Shown here piece after piece: positions 8,020-16,672 of a stretch of 64,000 nucleotides of DNA. Position 1 is the stretch's first letter. Each line of letters starts with the position of its first letter. The position numbers and the translations under genes were made by a program. The stretch comes from Pseudomonas umsongensis (GTDB lineage Bacteria; Pseudomonadota; Gammaproteobacteria; Pseudomonadales; Pseudomonadaceae): contig NZ_NIWU01000001.1 in NCBI RefSeq assembly GCF_002236105.1, positions 372,001-436,000 on the forward strand, given 5' to 3'. The notes below the pieces were generated by a model, which saw only the letters and a program-made list of their open reading frames with translations, did not search any database and was not told the DNA's origin.

Positions 8020-8052
8020 ACGGTGCCGACGCAAAAAAGCCGTCGGCACCGT
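8020..8052. terminator. perfect 12-bp-stem hairpin between hyuA and the AraC gene
   Basis: ACGGTGCCGACG pairs exactly with CGTCGGCACCGT around a nine-base loop that holds an A-run (a T-run on the minus strand). No T-tract follows on either strand, so it may be an attenuating or RNA-stabilising hairpin rather than a classical terminator. Confidence 0.5.
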
Positions 8053-8086
8053 TGGGTTGCCATCATTTGCCAATGTCTACGGGCGG

Positions 8087-10177
8087 TCAATCACCGGGTG
8101 TCAGCCGGTAGGTGGCCGATGGCGCGAGCGTGGCCTGCCAGCCAGGAGGGACAACGATGTTGGTGGTCGCCTCTTCGATCACGCAGGGGCCTTTTACCGT
8201 TTGCCCCGATTGCAAGCGGTCACCGTTGTACACCGGCGTTTGCTGCCAGGACGACTGGGCGCTGAACAACATCGACCGATGATCGGTGGCCTTAGGCGCG
8301 ACATCATCGATAGCCGGCGGTAGTTCCGGCATGGGCGGACGTTGCAGGCGCGCAATTACCGAGCACTCGAGGTTCACCAGTTCTACCGGGCTCTCGGTTT
8401 CGCTGTAGGAGAACAGCGCCTTGTGCCGGGTATGGAACGCCTCACGCAACGCAACCAGGCCCGACTGATCCAGCTGATCGCAGGTCAGCTCGACGCTGCA
8501 CTCGTGAATCTGACCGAGGTAGCGGATCTCCAGGTTGTAGAGGCACTGGACGTTATTACCAGCGCCAAAGCCATCGTCGCGCAGGTTTTTCATCCCGCGC
8601 TCGCGCAGGTCACGCAAGGTCTGGTTGAGCAACGGCAGGTCGACCAGTTCGTCGTCGAGGCGCATCGGCAGCGTGGTCAATTGGTCGTAGCGGATATCGG
8701 AAAGAATCTGCCCGTAGGCGCACAGCCCGGAAGCCACTTTCGGAATCAGCACCACCTTGCTGCCGATTTCTTCGGCCAGGCGCATGACGTGCATGCCCGC
8801 CGCACCGCCCGCGCCGATCAGGGCAAAGTCCCGTGGGTCATAGCCGCGTTCGACCGATACCCGGCGAATGCCACTGACCATGTTCAGGTTGACCAAGGTG
8901 ATGATGCCGATCGCCGCGCGTTCGACGCTGATGCCCAAGGGTTCGGCGATTTTGCTCCGGATCGCCTCTATGGCGGCCTGGCGATTGAGCCGGATGCTGC
9001 CGCCCAACAGCGCGCCGTCGGCCAGGTAACCCAGGGCCAGGTTGGCGTCGGTCACGGTCGGCTCGGTGCCGCCCTTGCCGTAGCACACCGGTCCCGGGTT
9101 GGCGCCGGCGCTGCGCGGGCCGACCTGGAGCATGCCGAAATCGTCGAGATAGGCGATCGAGCCGCCGCCGGCGCCTAGGGTTTCCACCTGGATCATCGGC
9201 ACGCCGATGCGATAGCGCAGGAAGTCAGTGTCCTTGCTGAAGTTGGTGCGTCCTGACTTGCTCAAGGTGATGTCGAACGAAGTGCCGCCCATGTCCACCG
9301 TGATCACGTTGTCTATGCCGAATGGCTGCGCCACGCACAACCCGGCTTGCGGCGCGGACGCGGGCCCTGAGTTGATCGCATTCACCGCGCGTTCGCGCAT
9401 CACCACACCGGGTGCCAGGCCACCGTTGGATTGAAAGTAGCGCGTGGGCTGCTGCGCGCCGAGCTCTTCGAACAAGGCGTCGATGCGTTCGATGTAGCGG
9501 CCCATGACCGGGCTTAGGTACGCGTTGACCACGGTGGTCGAGGTGCGGGTGTATTCGCGGATCTGCGGGAACACTTCGTTGCCGGTGCAGACGAATACAC
9601 CCGGCAATGCCGCGCGCACCCTCTCGGCGGCGCGTTGTTCGTGGCTCGGATTGCGCACCGACCAGACGAACGAAATGGCCACGGCCTTGACGTCCTGTTC
9701 GCGGAAATACTCGATTGCTTCAGCAATCGCGTTTTCGTCGAGGGCGGCGTATTCGCTGCCGTCACTGAGGATCCTGCCGCCGATGGGGCGCCGCAGATGA
9801 CGCGGCACCAGCATGTAGGCCGGCGGGTAGCTGGCATCGTAGCGATGGCCGTCTTCCTTGTGGCCCAGGCGGATTTCCAGGCTGTCCTCATGCCCTTCGG
9901 TGCACAGCAGGCCAACCTTGACCCCGGTTTTCTCGATCAACGCGTTGAGGGCCACGGTGGTGCCGTTGATGCACAGGTCACAGTCGCCAATGATTTCGGC
10001 GGGGGTGCGGCCGATGGCGTCAGCGATTTGCGCCAGCCCGTTGCGGATGGCGATCGTGCCGTCCTGGGGCGTCGACGGTGCCTTGAACAACTGCACGTTG
10101 CCGCTGCGATCGGCCAGGATGAAATCGGTGAAGGTGCCGCCGGCGTCGATGCCCAGGCGATATTGTTGTTTGCTCAT
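8087..10177 (-). CDS. hyuA: hydantoinase/oxoprolinase family protein, subunit A
   Basis: A 696-residue ATP-dependent hydantoinase A (N-methylhydantoinase alpha, acetone-carboxylase and oxoprolinase superfamily). The N-terminal Hydant_A_N domain starts YRLGIDAGGTFTDFILAD, and the central actin-like fold shows ITVDMGGTSFDI and GAGGGSIAYLD. These enzymes work with a HyuB partner to hydrolyse cyclic amides or carboxylate ketones. The ATG at 10177 is chosen because the family begins a few residues before LGIDAGGTFTD. It lies 34 bp after hyuB, so the pair is one operon. The substrate cannot be deduced. Confidence 0.9.
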   Translation of the reverse strand: MSKQQYRLGIDAGGTFTDFILADRSGNVQLFKAPSTPQDGTIAIRNGLAQIADAIGRTPAEIIGDCDLCINGTTVALNALIEKTGVKVGLLCTEGHEDSLEIRLGHKEDGHRYDASYPPAYMLVPRHLRRPIGGRILSDGSEYAALDENAIAEAIEYFREQDVKAVAISFVWSVRNPSHEQRAAERVRAALPGVFVCTGNEVFPQIREYTRTSTTVVNAYLSPVMGRYIERIDALFEELGAQQPTRYFQSNGGLAPGVVMRERAVNAINSGPASAPQAGLCVAQPFGIDNVITVDMGGTSFDITLSKSGRTNFSKDTDFLRYRIGVPMIQVETLGAGGGSIAYLDDFGMLQVGPRSAGANPGPVCYGKGGTEPTVTDANLALGYLADGALLGGSIRLNRQAAIEAIRSKIAEPLGISVERAAIGIITLVNLNMVSGIRRVSVERGYDPRDFALIGAGGAAGMHVMRLAEEIGSKVVLIPKVASGLCAYGQILSDIRYDQLTTLPMRLDDELVDLPLLNQTLRDLRERGMKNLRDDGFGAGNNVQCLYNLEIRYLGQIHECSVELTCDQLDQSGLVALREAFHTRHKALFSYSETESPVELVNLECSVIARLQRPPMPELPPAIDDVAPKATDHRSMLFSAQSSWQQTPVYNGDRLQSGQTVKGPCVIEEATTNIVVPPGWQATLAPSATYRLTPGD

Positions 10178-10211
10178 GATCAGGGGTTCCAGATAGCTCA
10201 AAGGGGGGCGA

Positions 10212-11957
10212 TCAATGCGTGGCGCGGCACGCACGAGTCGCGGCGTCATCGACCTGGCCGTTGCCGTCGATCACCACGCCGTATTCCAGGCGGGCGCCTT
10301 CGCGGGACACCAGGCCGTTGCGTACGTCGTCGGCCACGCTGGCAACCGGGCGCCGCAGGGGATCGCCATAGCCACCGCCGCCAGGGTTGATGTTGATCAC
10401 CCGTTCGCCCGGTTGCGCGATGAGCTGCGCGTTGTAGATAAAGGACTGCTCCTCACCGTCGTTCTTGCGGTGAATCAATCGGCCCAGCTTCGGTTCGAGC
10501 AGGACGTTGTTCGCGTCCGCGGCACCAGACGTCGGCAGTTGTCGACCCTCGCCAAAACCGACCACGGTCATCGCGTGATCCAGCGGTTCGATTTCGATTC
10601 GCGTGCCAGAACCACCGCGAAATTCGCCGGCACCACCGCTGTCAGTCATCAGGCTGTAGCGATGGATGAGGATCGGGTAGGCGTACTCCAGCAACTCGAT
10701 ATCACCGGACATCAACGCGCCGAAACAGCACAACGGACCGCACGCCGGCCAACCGTCCATGGCCTTGTTCGCACCGGCGCCGGAAATGATCGAGGCGAGC
10801 ACCATGGTCACGTACTCGTCGTTGCCATTGCGCGGATCATGGCCGGCAATGTTGATCCCGCTGGCGTGGCCCCAGGAGGCCGTGACCCGATCGGGGGCCG
10901 CTTGTTCCAGGGCCTGGCGCACCGCGTCGGCCAGGGTTTCCATCGGTGTGGTGGTGCTGTTGACGTGGGGCGCCGGTTCCTGGGCGTTGCACAAGGTGCC
11001 CGGCGGGCCGAGGTCGACCGTCACGCAGCGGTACAGCCCTTCGTTGTACGGTGGCGGTACCTGGGCGAACATCATCAGCCCCAGGTACACCCCGGACACC
11101 GAGTTGCCGGCGTAGGAGTTGATGAAGTACGGCACCTGCGGCGGACTTTCGATCAGGATGTGCGCCTCGTCGCCGCGAATTTCCACTTGCGCGGTGATCG
11201 ACAGTTCACCCAGCCCATGGCCCGAGTCTTCCAGCACGGCAGTGCCGCTGTAGAGGCCATCCGGTACTTCTCGCAGCAAGGCCCGCATGTGCCGGTCCGC
11301 CATGTCTTTCAATTCGGCGATACACGCACGCACCTGCGCCACGCCATAACGATCGAGCAGTTCCAGCAAATGCCGTTCACCCACATTGCAGGCGCCGTAC
11401 TGGGCGTTGAGATCGCCTTCCTGATAGGCCCGGGCGCGCATGTTGGTCAGCAGCAGGTTGATCACGTCTTCACGGCGCTTGCCTTGGGACCAGAGCTTGA
11501 CCGGCGGGATCCGCAAGCCTTCGGCGTAGATTTCCCTGGCATCCGGGTTGTAGCCGGCAGGCACCGGTCCGCCGATGTCGGTCAGGTGACCTTTGCACAC
11601 CGCCCAGAACACCAGCTCGCCTTGGTAGAACACCGGTTTGTACATGCAGCAGTCGAGAATATGGCTGCCCATGTAAGCGGGGTCATTGTGATAAATCACA
11701 TCGCCTTCCTGGACGTCATCGCCGAAGAAACCGGCCACGCATTTCATCGCCGGAATCAGCGATCCGAGGTGAATCGGGATGTCCTGGCCTTGCAGGATCA
11801 TTTCCGGAAGGTGATCGAAGAGTGCGTTGGAGTAATCGTGGGCCAGGTTGAAAACGCTTGAACGACCGGTTTTCTCAAGGGTGATGGTCATTTCCCGTTG
11901 CGCGGTTTCGAGCGCGCCACGCACGACTGCCAGGGTGATCGGATCTACTGTGCTCAT
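10212..11957 (-). CDS. hyuB: hydantoinase B/oxoprolinase family protein, subunit B
   Basis: A 581-residue HyuB-type subunit, recognised from PITLAVVRGALETAQREM at the start, YHNDPAYMGSHILDC, CKGHLTDIGG and the C-terminal NINPGGGGYGDP. It forms the second subunit of an ATP-dependent hydantoinase or carboxylase with HyuA, which follows at once. Length is usual for the family. The promoter is expected in the 170 bp upstream, where two AGTGCACT octamers lie about 100 bp before the ATG. Confidence 0.9.
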   Translation of the reverse strand: MSTVDPITLAVVRGALETAQREMTITLEKTGRSSVFNLAHDYSNALFDHLPEMILQGQDIPIHLGSLIPAMKCVAGFFGDDVQEGDVIYHNDPAYMGSHILDCCMYKPVFYQGELVFWAVCKGHLTDIGGPVPAGYNPDAREIYAEGLRIPPVKLWSQGKRREDVINLLLTNMRARAYQEGDLNAQYGACNVGERHLLELLDRYGVAQVRACIAELKDMADRHMRALLREVPDGLYSGTAVLEDSGHGLGELSITAQVEIRGDEAHILIESPPQVPYFINSYAGNSVSGVYLGLMMFAQVPPPYNEGLYRCVTVDLGPPGTLCNAQEPAPHVNSTTTPMETLADAVRQALEQAAPDRVTASWGHASGINIAGHDPRNGNDEYVTMVLASIISGAGANKAMDGWPACGPLCCFGALMSGDIELLEYAYPILIHRYSLMTDSGGAGEFRGGSGTRIEIEPLDHAMTVVGFGEGRQLPTSGAADANNVLLEPKLGRLIHRKNDGEEQSFIYNAQLIAQPGERVININPGGGGYGDPLRRPVASVADDVRNGLVSREGARLEYGVVIDGNGQVDDAATRACRATH

Positions 11958-12057
11958 GGGTCACCAGAAATCTTGTTGTTATTCAGGTGGAGGTCAGGAC
12001 GAACGTCTAACCCACGACACAAAACTACGCGCTCGAACCAGGGGCTGGCTTGGCGCA

Positions 12058-12089
12058 AAGTGCACTGGTTTTTGATTGTCAGTGCACTT
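12058..12089. promoter_or_regulatory. inverted repeat / twin AGTGCACT octamers upstream of hyuB
   Basis: AAGTGCACTG and CAGTGCACTT are exact reverse complements with a 12-bp spacer. Each contains the self-complementary octamer AGTGCACT, 22 bp apart, close to two helical turns. The position about 100 bp upstream of hyuB suits a regulator site, plausibly for the AraC protein. Confidence 0.45.
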
Positions 12090-12130
12090 GTGATGGCGGC
12101 CTGACAGCCGACCAGGATGTTGGTGACTGA

Positions 12131-12433
12131 GTACATATCCATTGCTGCGGTAACGGCCGCCTATGGTTTCGCCCTTACGGCGAGTCCCTTTTTCAAACGC
12201 CAAAAAGGAACCAAAAGGCTTTGCCCCACCACTCGGTGCCTCGCTTGGGCTCGGCATGCCCTCTCTCCGGCATTGCTCCGTGGGTCGCCGCGATGGGCCA
12301 TCCATGGCCCAGCGCGGCTAAACCGGCGTCCTGCCGGTTTACCCACTGCGCAATGCCTGCGTTCGGCCATCGTGGTTAACGGGGCACCCATATCAAAAGC
12401 CAAAGCGAGGCGGCCTTAAAGCCGACCTGACTT
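12131..12433 (+). repeat. A unit, copy A5
   Basis: Forward A unit with the TCGCC/GGCGA terminal hairpin and all internal hairpins intact. Confidence 0.85.
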
Positions 12434-12451
12434 TTTACAGATACCCCCAAT

Positions 12452-12557
12452 CCCCTGTGGGAGCCAGCCTGCTGGCGATGGACGTTAACGATAACGCGCC
12501 CTGTCTGGATGAACGCATTGCCTGGTAGTCCATCGCCAGCAGGCTGGCTCCCACAAT
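12452..12557. repeat. REPIN in composite locus 2
   Basis: Two facing REP arms of the variant GGGAGCCAGCCTGCTGGCG, between A5 and B2. Confidence 0.88.
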
Positions 12558-12581
12558 GGGATCGCTGGCAGACCTGCAATC

Positions 12582-12892
12582 AGGTCGGCTTTAAGGCCGC
12601 CTCGTTTTGGTTGTTGATCTTGATCTGGCTTTTGATGTTCTTGCCCCCTCGAGAGGCCGAGTGGAGGTTCTGCGCAGTGGGTAAACCGGCATGGATGCCG
12701 GTTTAGCCACGCTGGGCCAAGGATGGCCCATCGCGGCGGGCCCACGGAGCAGGGCCGGAGCGAGGGTATGCCGAGCCTTAGCGAGGCACCGAACGCCAGG
12801 GGCAAGAGCCCTTGGTTACTTGGGGCTTTTCCAAGTGACTCGCTGTAAGAGCGAAACCCTAGGTGGCCGTTACCGCAGGAATGGATATGTAC
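12582..12892 (-). repeat. B unit, copy B2 (inverted)
   Basis: Inverted B unit with the CCTCTCGAGGGGG end and the TCGCT/AGCGA version of the terminal hairpin (loop CTTAC). Confidence 0.82.
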
Positions 12893-12940
12893 TCGGTCTA
12901 CAAAATCCAGCTCGGCTGTCAGCCCCCTATCGCAGGGGCC

Positions 12941-14008
12941 TCAAAGATGATCCGCATCAATCACCGCCTTGGCGAACGCCTGCGGATCTTCCTGTGGCAA
13001 GTTGTGGCCGATGCCGCCGCTGATCAGGCGGAATTCGTACTTGCCGGTAAAGCGCTTGGCGTAATCCTCGGGGGCGGGGTGCGGTGCGCCGTTGGCGTCG
13101 CCTTCCAGGGTGATGGTCGGCACGCTGATGGAAGGTGCGGTGGCCAGTTTCTGTTCCAGCGCTTCGTAGCGGCTCTCGCCCTGGACCAGGCCTAGGCGCC
13201 AGCGGTAGTTGAACACGGTGATGTCGACATGGTCGGGGTTTTCCAGCGCCTTGGCGCTGCGGTCGAAGGTGGCGTCATCGAAGGCCCATTTTGGCGAGGC
13301 CGTTTGCCAGATCAGCTTGGCGAAGTCATGGGTGTTTTTCTCGTACCCGGCGCGGCCGCGGTCGGTGGCGAAGTAGAACTGGTACCACCACTGCAGCTCG
13401 GCCTTGGGTGGCAGCGGGTTCTTGCCGGCGGCCTGGTTGCCGATCAGGTACCCACTGACCGAGACCAGTGCCTTGACCCGTTCTGGCCACAGCGCCGAAA
13501 CGATGTCGGCCGAGCGTGCGCCCCAATCATAGCCACCGAGCACGGCTTGCTTGATTTTCAGCGCGTCCATGAAGTCGATGACGTCGCTGGCCAGGGCGGC
13601 CGGCTGGCCGTTGCGCAGGGTTTTTTCGGAGAGAAAATGCGTGTCCCCGTAGCCGCGGGCATAGGGCATCAACACGCGATAACCCTTGGCCGCCAACAAG
13701 GGCGCGACTGCGTCATAGCTGTGTATGTCGTACGGCCAACCGTGCAGCAGAATCACCACCGGGCCATCGGCCGGGCCCGTTTCGGCGTACGCCACGTTGA
13801 GCAGGCCGGCGTTGACATGCTTGAGCGGGCCAAATGGCAAATCTGCCGCCTGCGTGACGCCAGCCGCTGTCGCAGCAGGCTGTAGGGTAGCGGAGGTTTG
13901 TCCGTGAGCGGCTCCCAGGACGCCGAACAGACTCAGCGCGAGGATCGAAGCGCTGATCAGACTGCGGCGGGGTTTACCGGTGTTGTCGTTCTGCTGTGCC
14001 ATTTTCAT
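12941..14008 (-). CDS. secreted epoxide hydrolase-like alpha/beta hydrolase
   Basis: A 355-residue protein with a basic N-terminus and hydrophobic stretch (SLISASILALSLFGVLGAA, cut near AHGQ) typical of a signal peptide, so export to the periplasm is likely. The fold shows HGWPYD as oxyanion motif, GGYDWGARS with Asp161 as nucleophile, and GGIGHNLPQEDP with the catalytic His near 335. An Asp nucleophile in this context is the mark of epoxide hydrolases and haloalkane dehalogenases. The ATG at 14008 follows GGGAGAGATCACG; the open frame continues upstream without a better site. Confidence 0.85.
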   Translation of the reverse strand: MKMAQQNDNTGKPRRSLISASILALSLFGVLGAAHGQTSATLQPAATAAGVTQAADLPFGPLKHVNAGLLNVAYAETGPADGPVVILLHGWPYDIHSYDAVAPLLAAKGYRVLMPYARGYGDTHFLSEKTLRNGQPAALASDVIDFMDALKIKQAVLGGYDWGARSADIVSALWPERVKALVSVSGYLIGNQAAGKNPLPPKAELQWWYQFYFATDRGRAGYEKNTHDFAKLIWQTASPKWAFDDATFDRSAKALENPDHVDITVFNYRWRLGLVQGESRYEALEQKLATAPSISVPTITLEGDANGAPHPAPEDYAKRFTGKYEFRLISGGIGHNLPQEDPQAFAKAVIDADHL

Positions 14009-14148
14009 CGTGATCTCTCCCTTGCAAACCGCTGGCCAGGGGACCCAGCCGATCCCCTTCAAACCCTGCCTGCATTTGAGCGCGATGACGTATCTGGCCT
14101 GTGTCGAAGAGCGGGACCGGTGCAAGCACCTGTATCCCGCCGTTGTCC

Positions 14149-14168
14149 AGATACACAGTGATACACAG
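14149..14168. repeat. 10-bp direct repeat upstream of the epoxide hydrolase gene
   Basis: GATACACAGT and GATACACAGC lie back to back about 140 bp upstream of the start codon. They are possible regulator half-sites; no regulator can be assigned. Confidence 0.3.
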
Positions 14169-14175
14169 CGTCGGA

Positions 14176-15441
14176 TCAAGCCTGCGCTGCGCTTACCTCA
14201 CCACTGACCATGGACTTCCTGCGCACCGATTGATACAGCAGGCTGGACACCATGAAGCCAATGATCGCCAACCCGCTCATCAGGCTGAATACATAGGTAT
14301 AGCCTTGCTCGCCAGGGAAGTGGTCGAGGATCGCGCCGTAGATCACGTAGGCGAACATGCCCGGTGCATAGCCAATCAGGCAGCCGATGCCGAAGGCCGA
14401 GCCGGTGATGTGTTGCGGGATGCCGACTTCACCCATCGGCGCCCAGAACACGCCGCGCATGGAGAACACGATCAGCGCGAAGGACAGGGTGGCGGCCATG
14501 CCGGCATAGATGAAGCTCGGGTTCTTCGGAATCAGCAGGATGATGCCCATCAGCGGCAGCAGCGCGAGGAACGCCCACTTCAGGTAGCGGCTGGTGCTCT
14601 TGAACTGCTTGTCGGCGATGAAACCGCCGGCAGGGCCACCGAGGATCTTCAGGAAGTACTGGTTGATGATGCCGTAGGCGCCCACCAGTGCCACCGGCAG
14701 GCCGTACATTTCCTTGAGGTAGGGAATGAAGTAGGTCAGGCCGCAGTAGACGATGTAGACCATGAACACGTTGAGGCTGACCAGCCAGATGCCCGGCACC
14801 TTGATGGCTTCGAACAGGTTGGCCAGGCCGTTGCCGGGCTTGGCGGTCGTTTTTGTGCCACCGCTCTTGAGCAGGAACCAGGTCAGGGTCCCGGCCAGAA
14901 TGTCGATCACCGAGTAGAACAGGATCGCCGATTTCAGGCCGGCTTCACCCGACCCCATGGCGACGAACACGCCCAGCGCGCAGAAGGCCACCAGGGTATC
15001 GACGACACCACGTCCACCTTCCAGCAGGCCGAACAGCCGACCCTGCTCCTGATCATCCCCCAGGTTGCGGATGGCCTTGAGCAACGAGGGCCAGAAGAGG
15101 CAGTCGGCACACACCGCCAGCAGGCTGAACACGATCAACAGGTTGTTGAAGGGGGGAAAGGTTGCCAGGTACAACCCAAGGCTACCGGTGCCGATCAGGC
15201 CGAGGGGGATCAGTTTGCGCGTGTCGTAGCGATCGGCGAGCAGGCCGCCGACCACGAACAGCGCAGTGGCGATGATCGCGTTGGCGCTCAGCAACAGGCC
15301 GATTTCAGTGTGGCTCAAGCCCATGAATTGCTGCATGGGCACATAGAAGGCGTCCTTGAGGTTGGCCAGTTTGTAGATGGTGCCGCCACCGAGGATCAGT
15401 ATCAGGAATCTGAGCCATTTGGCCTTGTTTTGAGTTGTCAT
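14176..15441 (-). CDS. MFS transporter
   Basis: A 421-residue major facilitator with about twelve hydrophobic segments. It begins LRFLILILGGGTIYKLANLKD, has the loop 2-3 signature GGLLADRYDTRK, and a charged central loop near KSGGTKTTAKPGNG. Such carriers import organic acids or sugars by proton symport. It lies 64 bp downstream of the sugar isomerase gene on the same strand, so the two probably form an operon for uptake and first conversion of a sugar-like substrate. The substrate is unknown. Confidence 0.88.
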   Translation of the reverse strand: MTTQNKAKWLRFLILILGGGTIYKLANLKDAFYVPMQQFMGLSHTEIGLLLSANAIIATALFVVGGLLADRYDTRKLIPLGLIGTGSLGLYLATFPPFNNLLIVFSLLAVCADCLFWPSLLKAIRNLGDDQEQGRLFGLLEGGRGVVDTLVAFCALGVFVAMGSGEAGLKSAILFYSVIDILAGTLTWFLLKSGGTKTTAKPGNGLANLFEAIKVPGIWLVSLNVFMVYIVYCGLTYFIPYLKEMYGLPVALVGAYGIINQYFLKILGGPAGGFIADKQFKSTSRYLKWAFLALLPLMGIILLIPKNPSFIYAGMAATLSFALIVFSMRGVFWAPMGEVGIPQHITGSAFGIGCLIGYAPGMFAYVIYGAILDHFPGEQGYTYVFSLMSGLAIIGFMVSSLLYQSVRRKSMVSGEVSAAQA

Positions 15442-15505
15442 TATTGTTCTCCGGGTGTAATCGGTTCGAAGCGTCGGGTTCAGGCTTGGGTCTTATTGGG
15501 CAGGG

Positions 15506-16561
15506 TCAGGCCAGGGTCAGCTCGGCCAGGGTGCGCAATTCGGCCAGCACACCGCGTACATAGGCCACCTGGTTGTTCGCCCAGCGGTGCTCGTCGGCCA
15601 GCATTCGCTCCAGCGAGAAGCCGTCGGGCAGGGGTGTTTCACTCATTTCCCGATAAGCGATGAAGGGGTCGGCCGCCTCAGCGGTCTGGCGGAACGCCGG
15701 CGCCACGTAGTGGTTTTCCTGCTCGAGGATGAAAGCGATCACCTGCGGGGTTGTGTCGCCCAGCATCAACAGCTCGAACAGCAGTCGGGCGCTGGGCAGG
15801 TCGTCTTCAGTGCTGCCTTGCAGCACGCCGTAATGGCCGAAGCCGTTTTGCTCGGGGACGATGCGCACACCCTTGAGGTGCGCCTGGCGGATGTGCGGTG
15901 CCAGGTTGCGCAGCGCCTGCAGGGGTTGTTCGCAGGCATTGATCATGTTGCCGAAGTCAAACAGGGCATGCAGGCGAGGGTGGTCGAGGCGGTTGAGCAG
16001 TTGCGCGATCTCGTTGCTCTTGAGCTCTTCATGCTGTTCGAAGTCGAAGTACAGGTCGTGCTCATCCGCCTGCTGCGCCAAGTAGCGCAGATCGGTTTCG
16101 ATCAGGTCCATGACCCGCGACAGCGTTCCCTCGTAGCGCGAGTAGACGCGGATGTTGCGTACGCCCAGGGCGCGGGCGATGGCGATCACCTGGTCGACAT
16201 CTTTCTTCTGTGTGCTGCTGATTTCCAGATGCACGTCCAGTCCCAGGGCGCGGGCCTTGTCGGCAAACACCTGCAGTTGCGCGGGCGTCATCTGGCTCAG
16301 GCTGTTGGCTTCGCCGTCGAGCAAGTGCAGGCTCAGGCCTTGCAACTCGTGGCGATAGGCGAAATCGAGCAGGTCGACGGGGGTGACGCGACCCTGGGTG
16401 AGGTTGGTCAGCAGCGGATAGGCGTGGGCAAACAGGCGCAGTTGCGCCAGTCGTTCGAGCAATTGCCGGGCCAGTGCGTCAGTCAGCACGGGCGCCGTGT
16501 CTTCCTCGACCACGTTGTGGCAAAGCAAAGCGTTGAATCGTTCCTGGATCTTATTGTTCAT
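15506..16561 (-). CDS. sugar phosphate isomerase/epimerase family (TIM barrel)
   Basis: A 351-residue xylose-isomerase-like TIM barrel. Likely metal ligands are Glu in FEQHEELKS, Asp in LFDFGNM, His in QAHLKGV and Glu in FILEQEN, in the order usual for this superfamily. The ATG at 16561 follows AGGAACGACTCGA; a GTG eight codons upstream is less likely. It precedes an MFS gene in a probable operon and follows a MocR regulator gene on the same strand. The sugar or polyol substrate cannot be read from the sequence. Confidence 0.85.
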   Translation of the reverse strand: MNNKIQERFNALLCHNVVEEDTAPVLTDALARQLLERLAQLRLFAHAYPLLTNLTQGRVTPVDLLDFAYRHELQGLSLHLLDGEANSLSQMTPAQLQVFADKARALGLDVHLEISSTQKKDVDQVIAIARALGVRNIRVYSRYEGTLSRVMDLIETDLRYLAQQADEHDLYFDFEQHEELKSNEIAQLLNRLDHPRLHALFDFGNMINACEQPLQALRNLAPHIRQAHLKGVRIVPEQNGFGHYGVLQGSTEDDLPSARLLFELLMLGDTTPQVIAFILEQENHYVAPAFRQTAEAADPFIAYREMSETPLPDGFSLERMLADEHRWANNQVAYVRGVLAELRTLAELTLA

Positions 16562-16639
16562 TCGAGTCGTTCCTGGTTCAGACACCGGGTCTTGCGGCGC
16601 AGCCTTTATCGCGCCAGCCAGGAACTCTCGATAGATCCA

Positions 16640-16657
16640 TTATCAGTTAATTGATAA
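16640..16657. promoter_or_regulatory. near-perfect palindrome upstream of the sugar isomerase gene
   Basis: TTATCAGTTAATTGATAA reads almost identically on both strands and lies about 80 bp upstream of the isomerase ATG, within the 111-bp gap to MocR. It is a candidate operator. A second hairpin (CCACTTG/CAAGTGG, 16660-16680) overlaps the MocR stop codon. Confidence 0.35.
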
Positions 16658-16672
16658 GACCACTTGTTGTGC

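Larger units (their letters stand above)
12131..12892. repeat. composite repeat locus 2: A, REP pair, inverted B
   Basis: This is the smallest complete composite: one forward A unit, a REPIN and one inverted B unit, with GTACATATCC at both outer ends. The two ends match over roughly 55 bp as imperfect terminal inverted repeats. It fills most of the gene-free stretch between the hyuB promoter and the epoxide hydrolase 3' end. Confidence 0.82.

Noticed and set aside
8342..9178. Plus-strand frame of 278 codons opposite hyuA.
   Set aside because: Shadow of the hydantoinase A gene.
13974..14156. 60-codon minus-strand frame upstream of the epoxide hydrolase gene.
   Set aside because: It overlaps the epoxide hydrolase start in another frame, has no ribosome site, and resembles no family I know.
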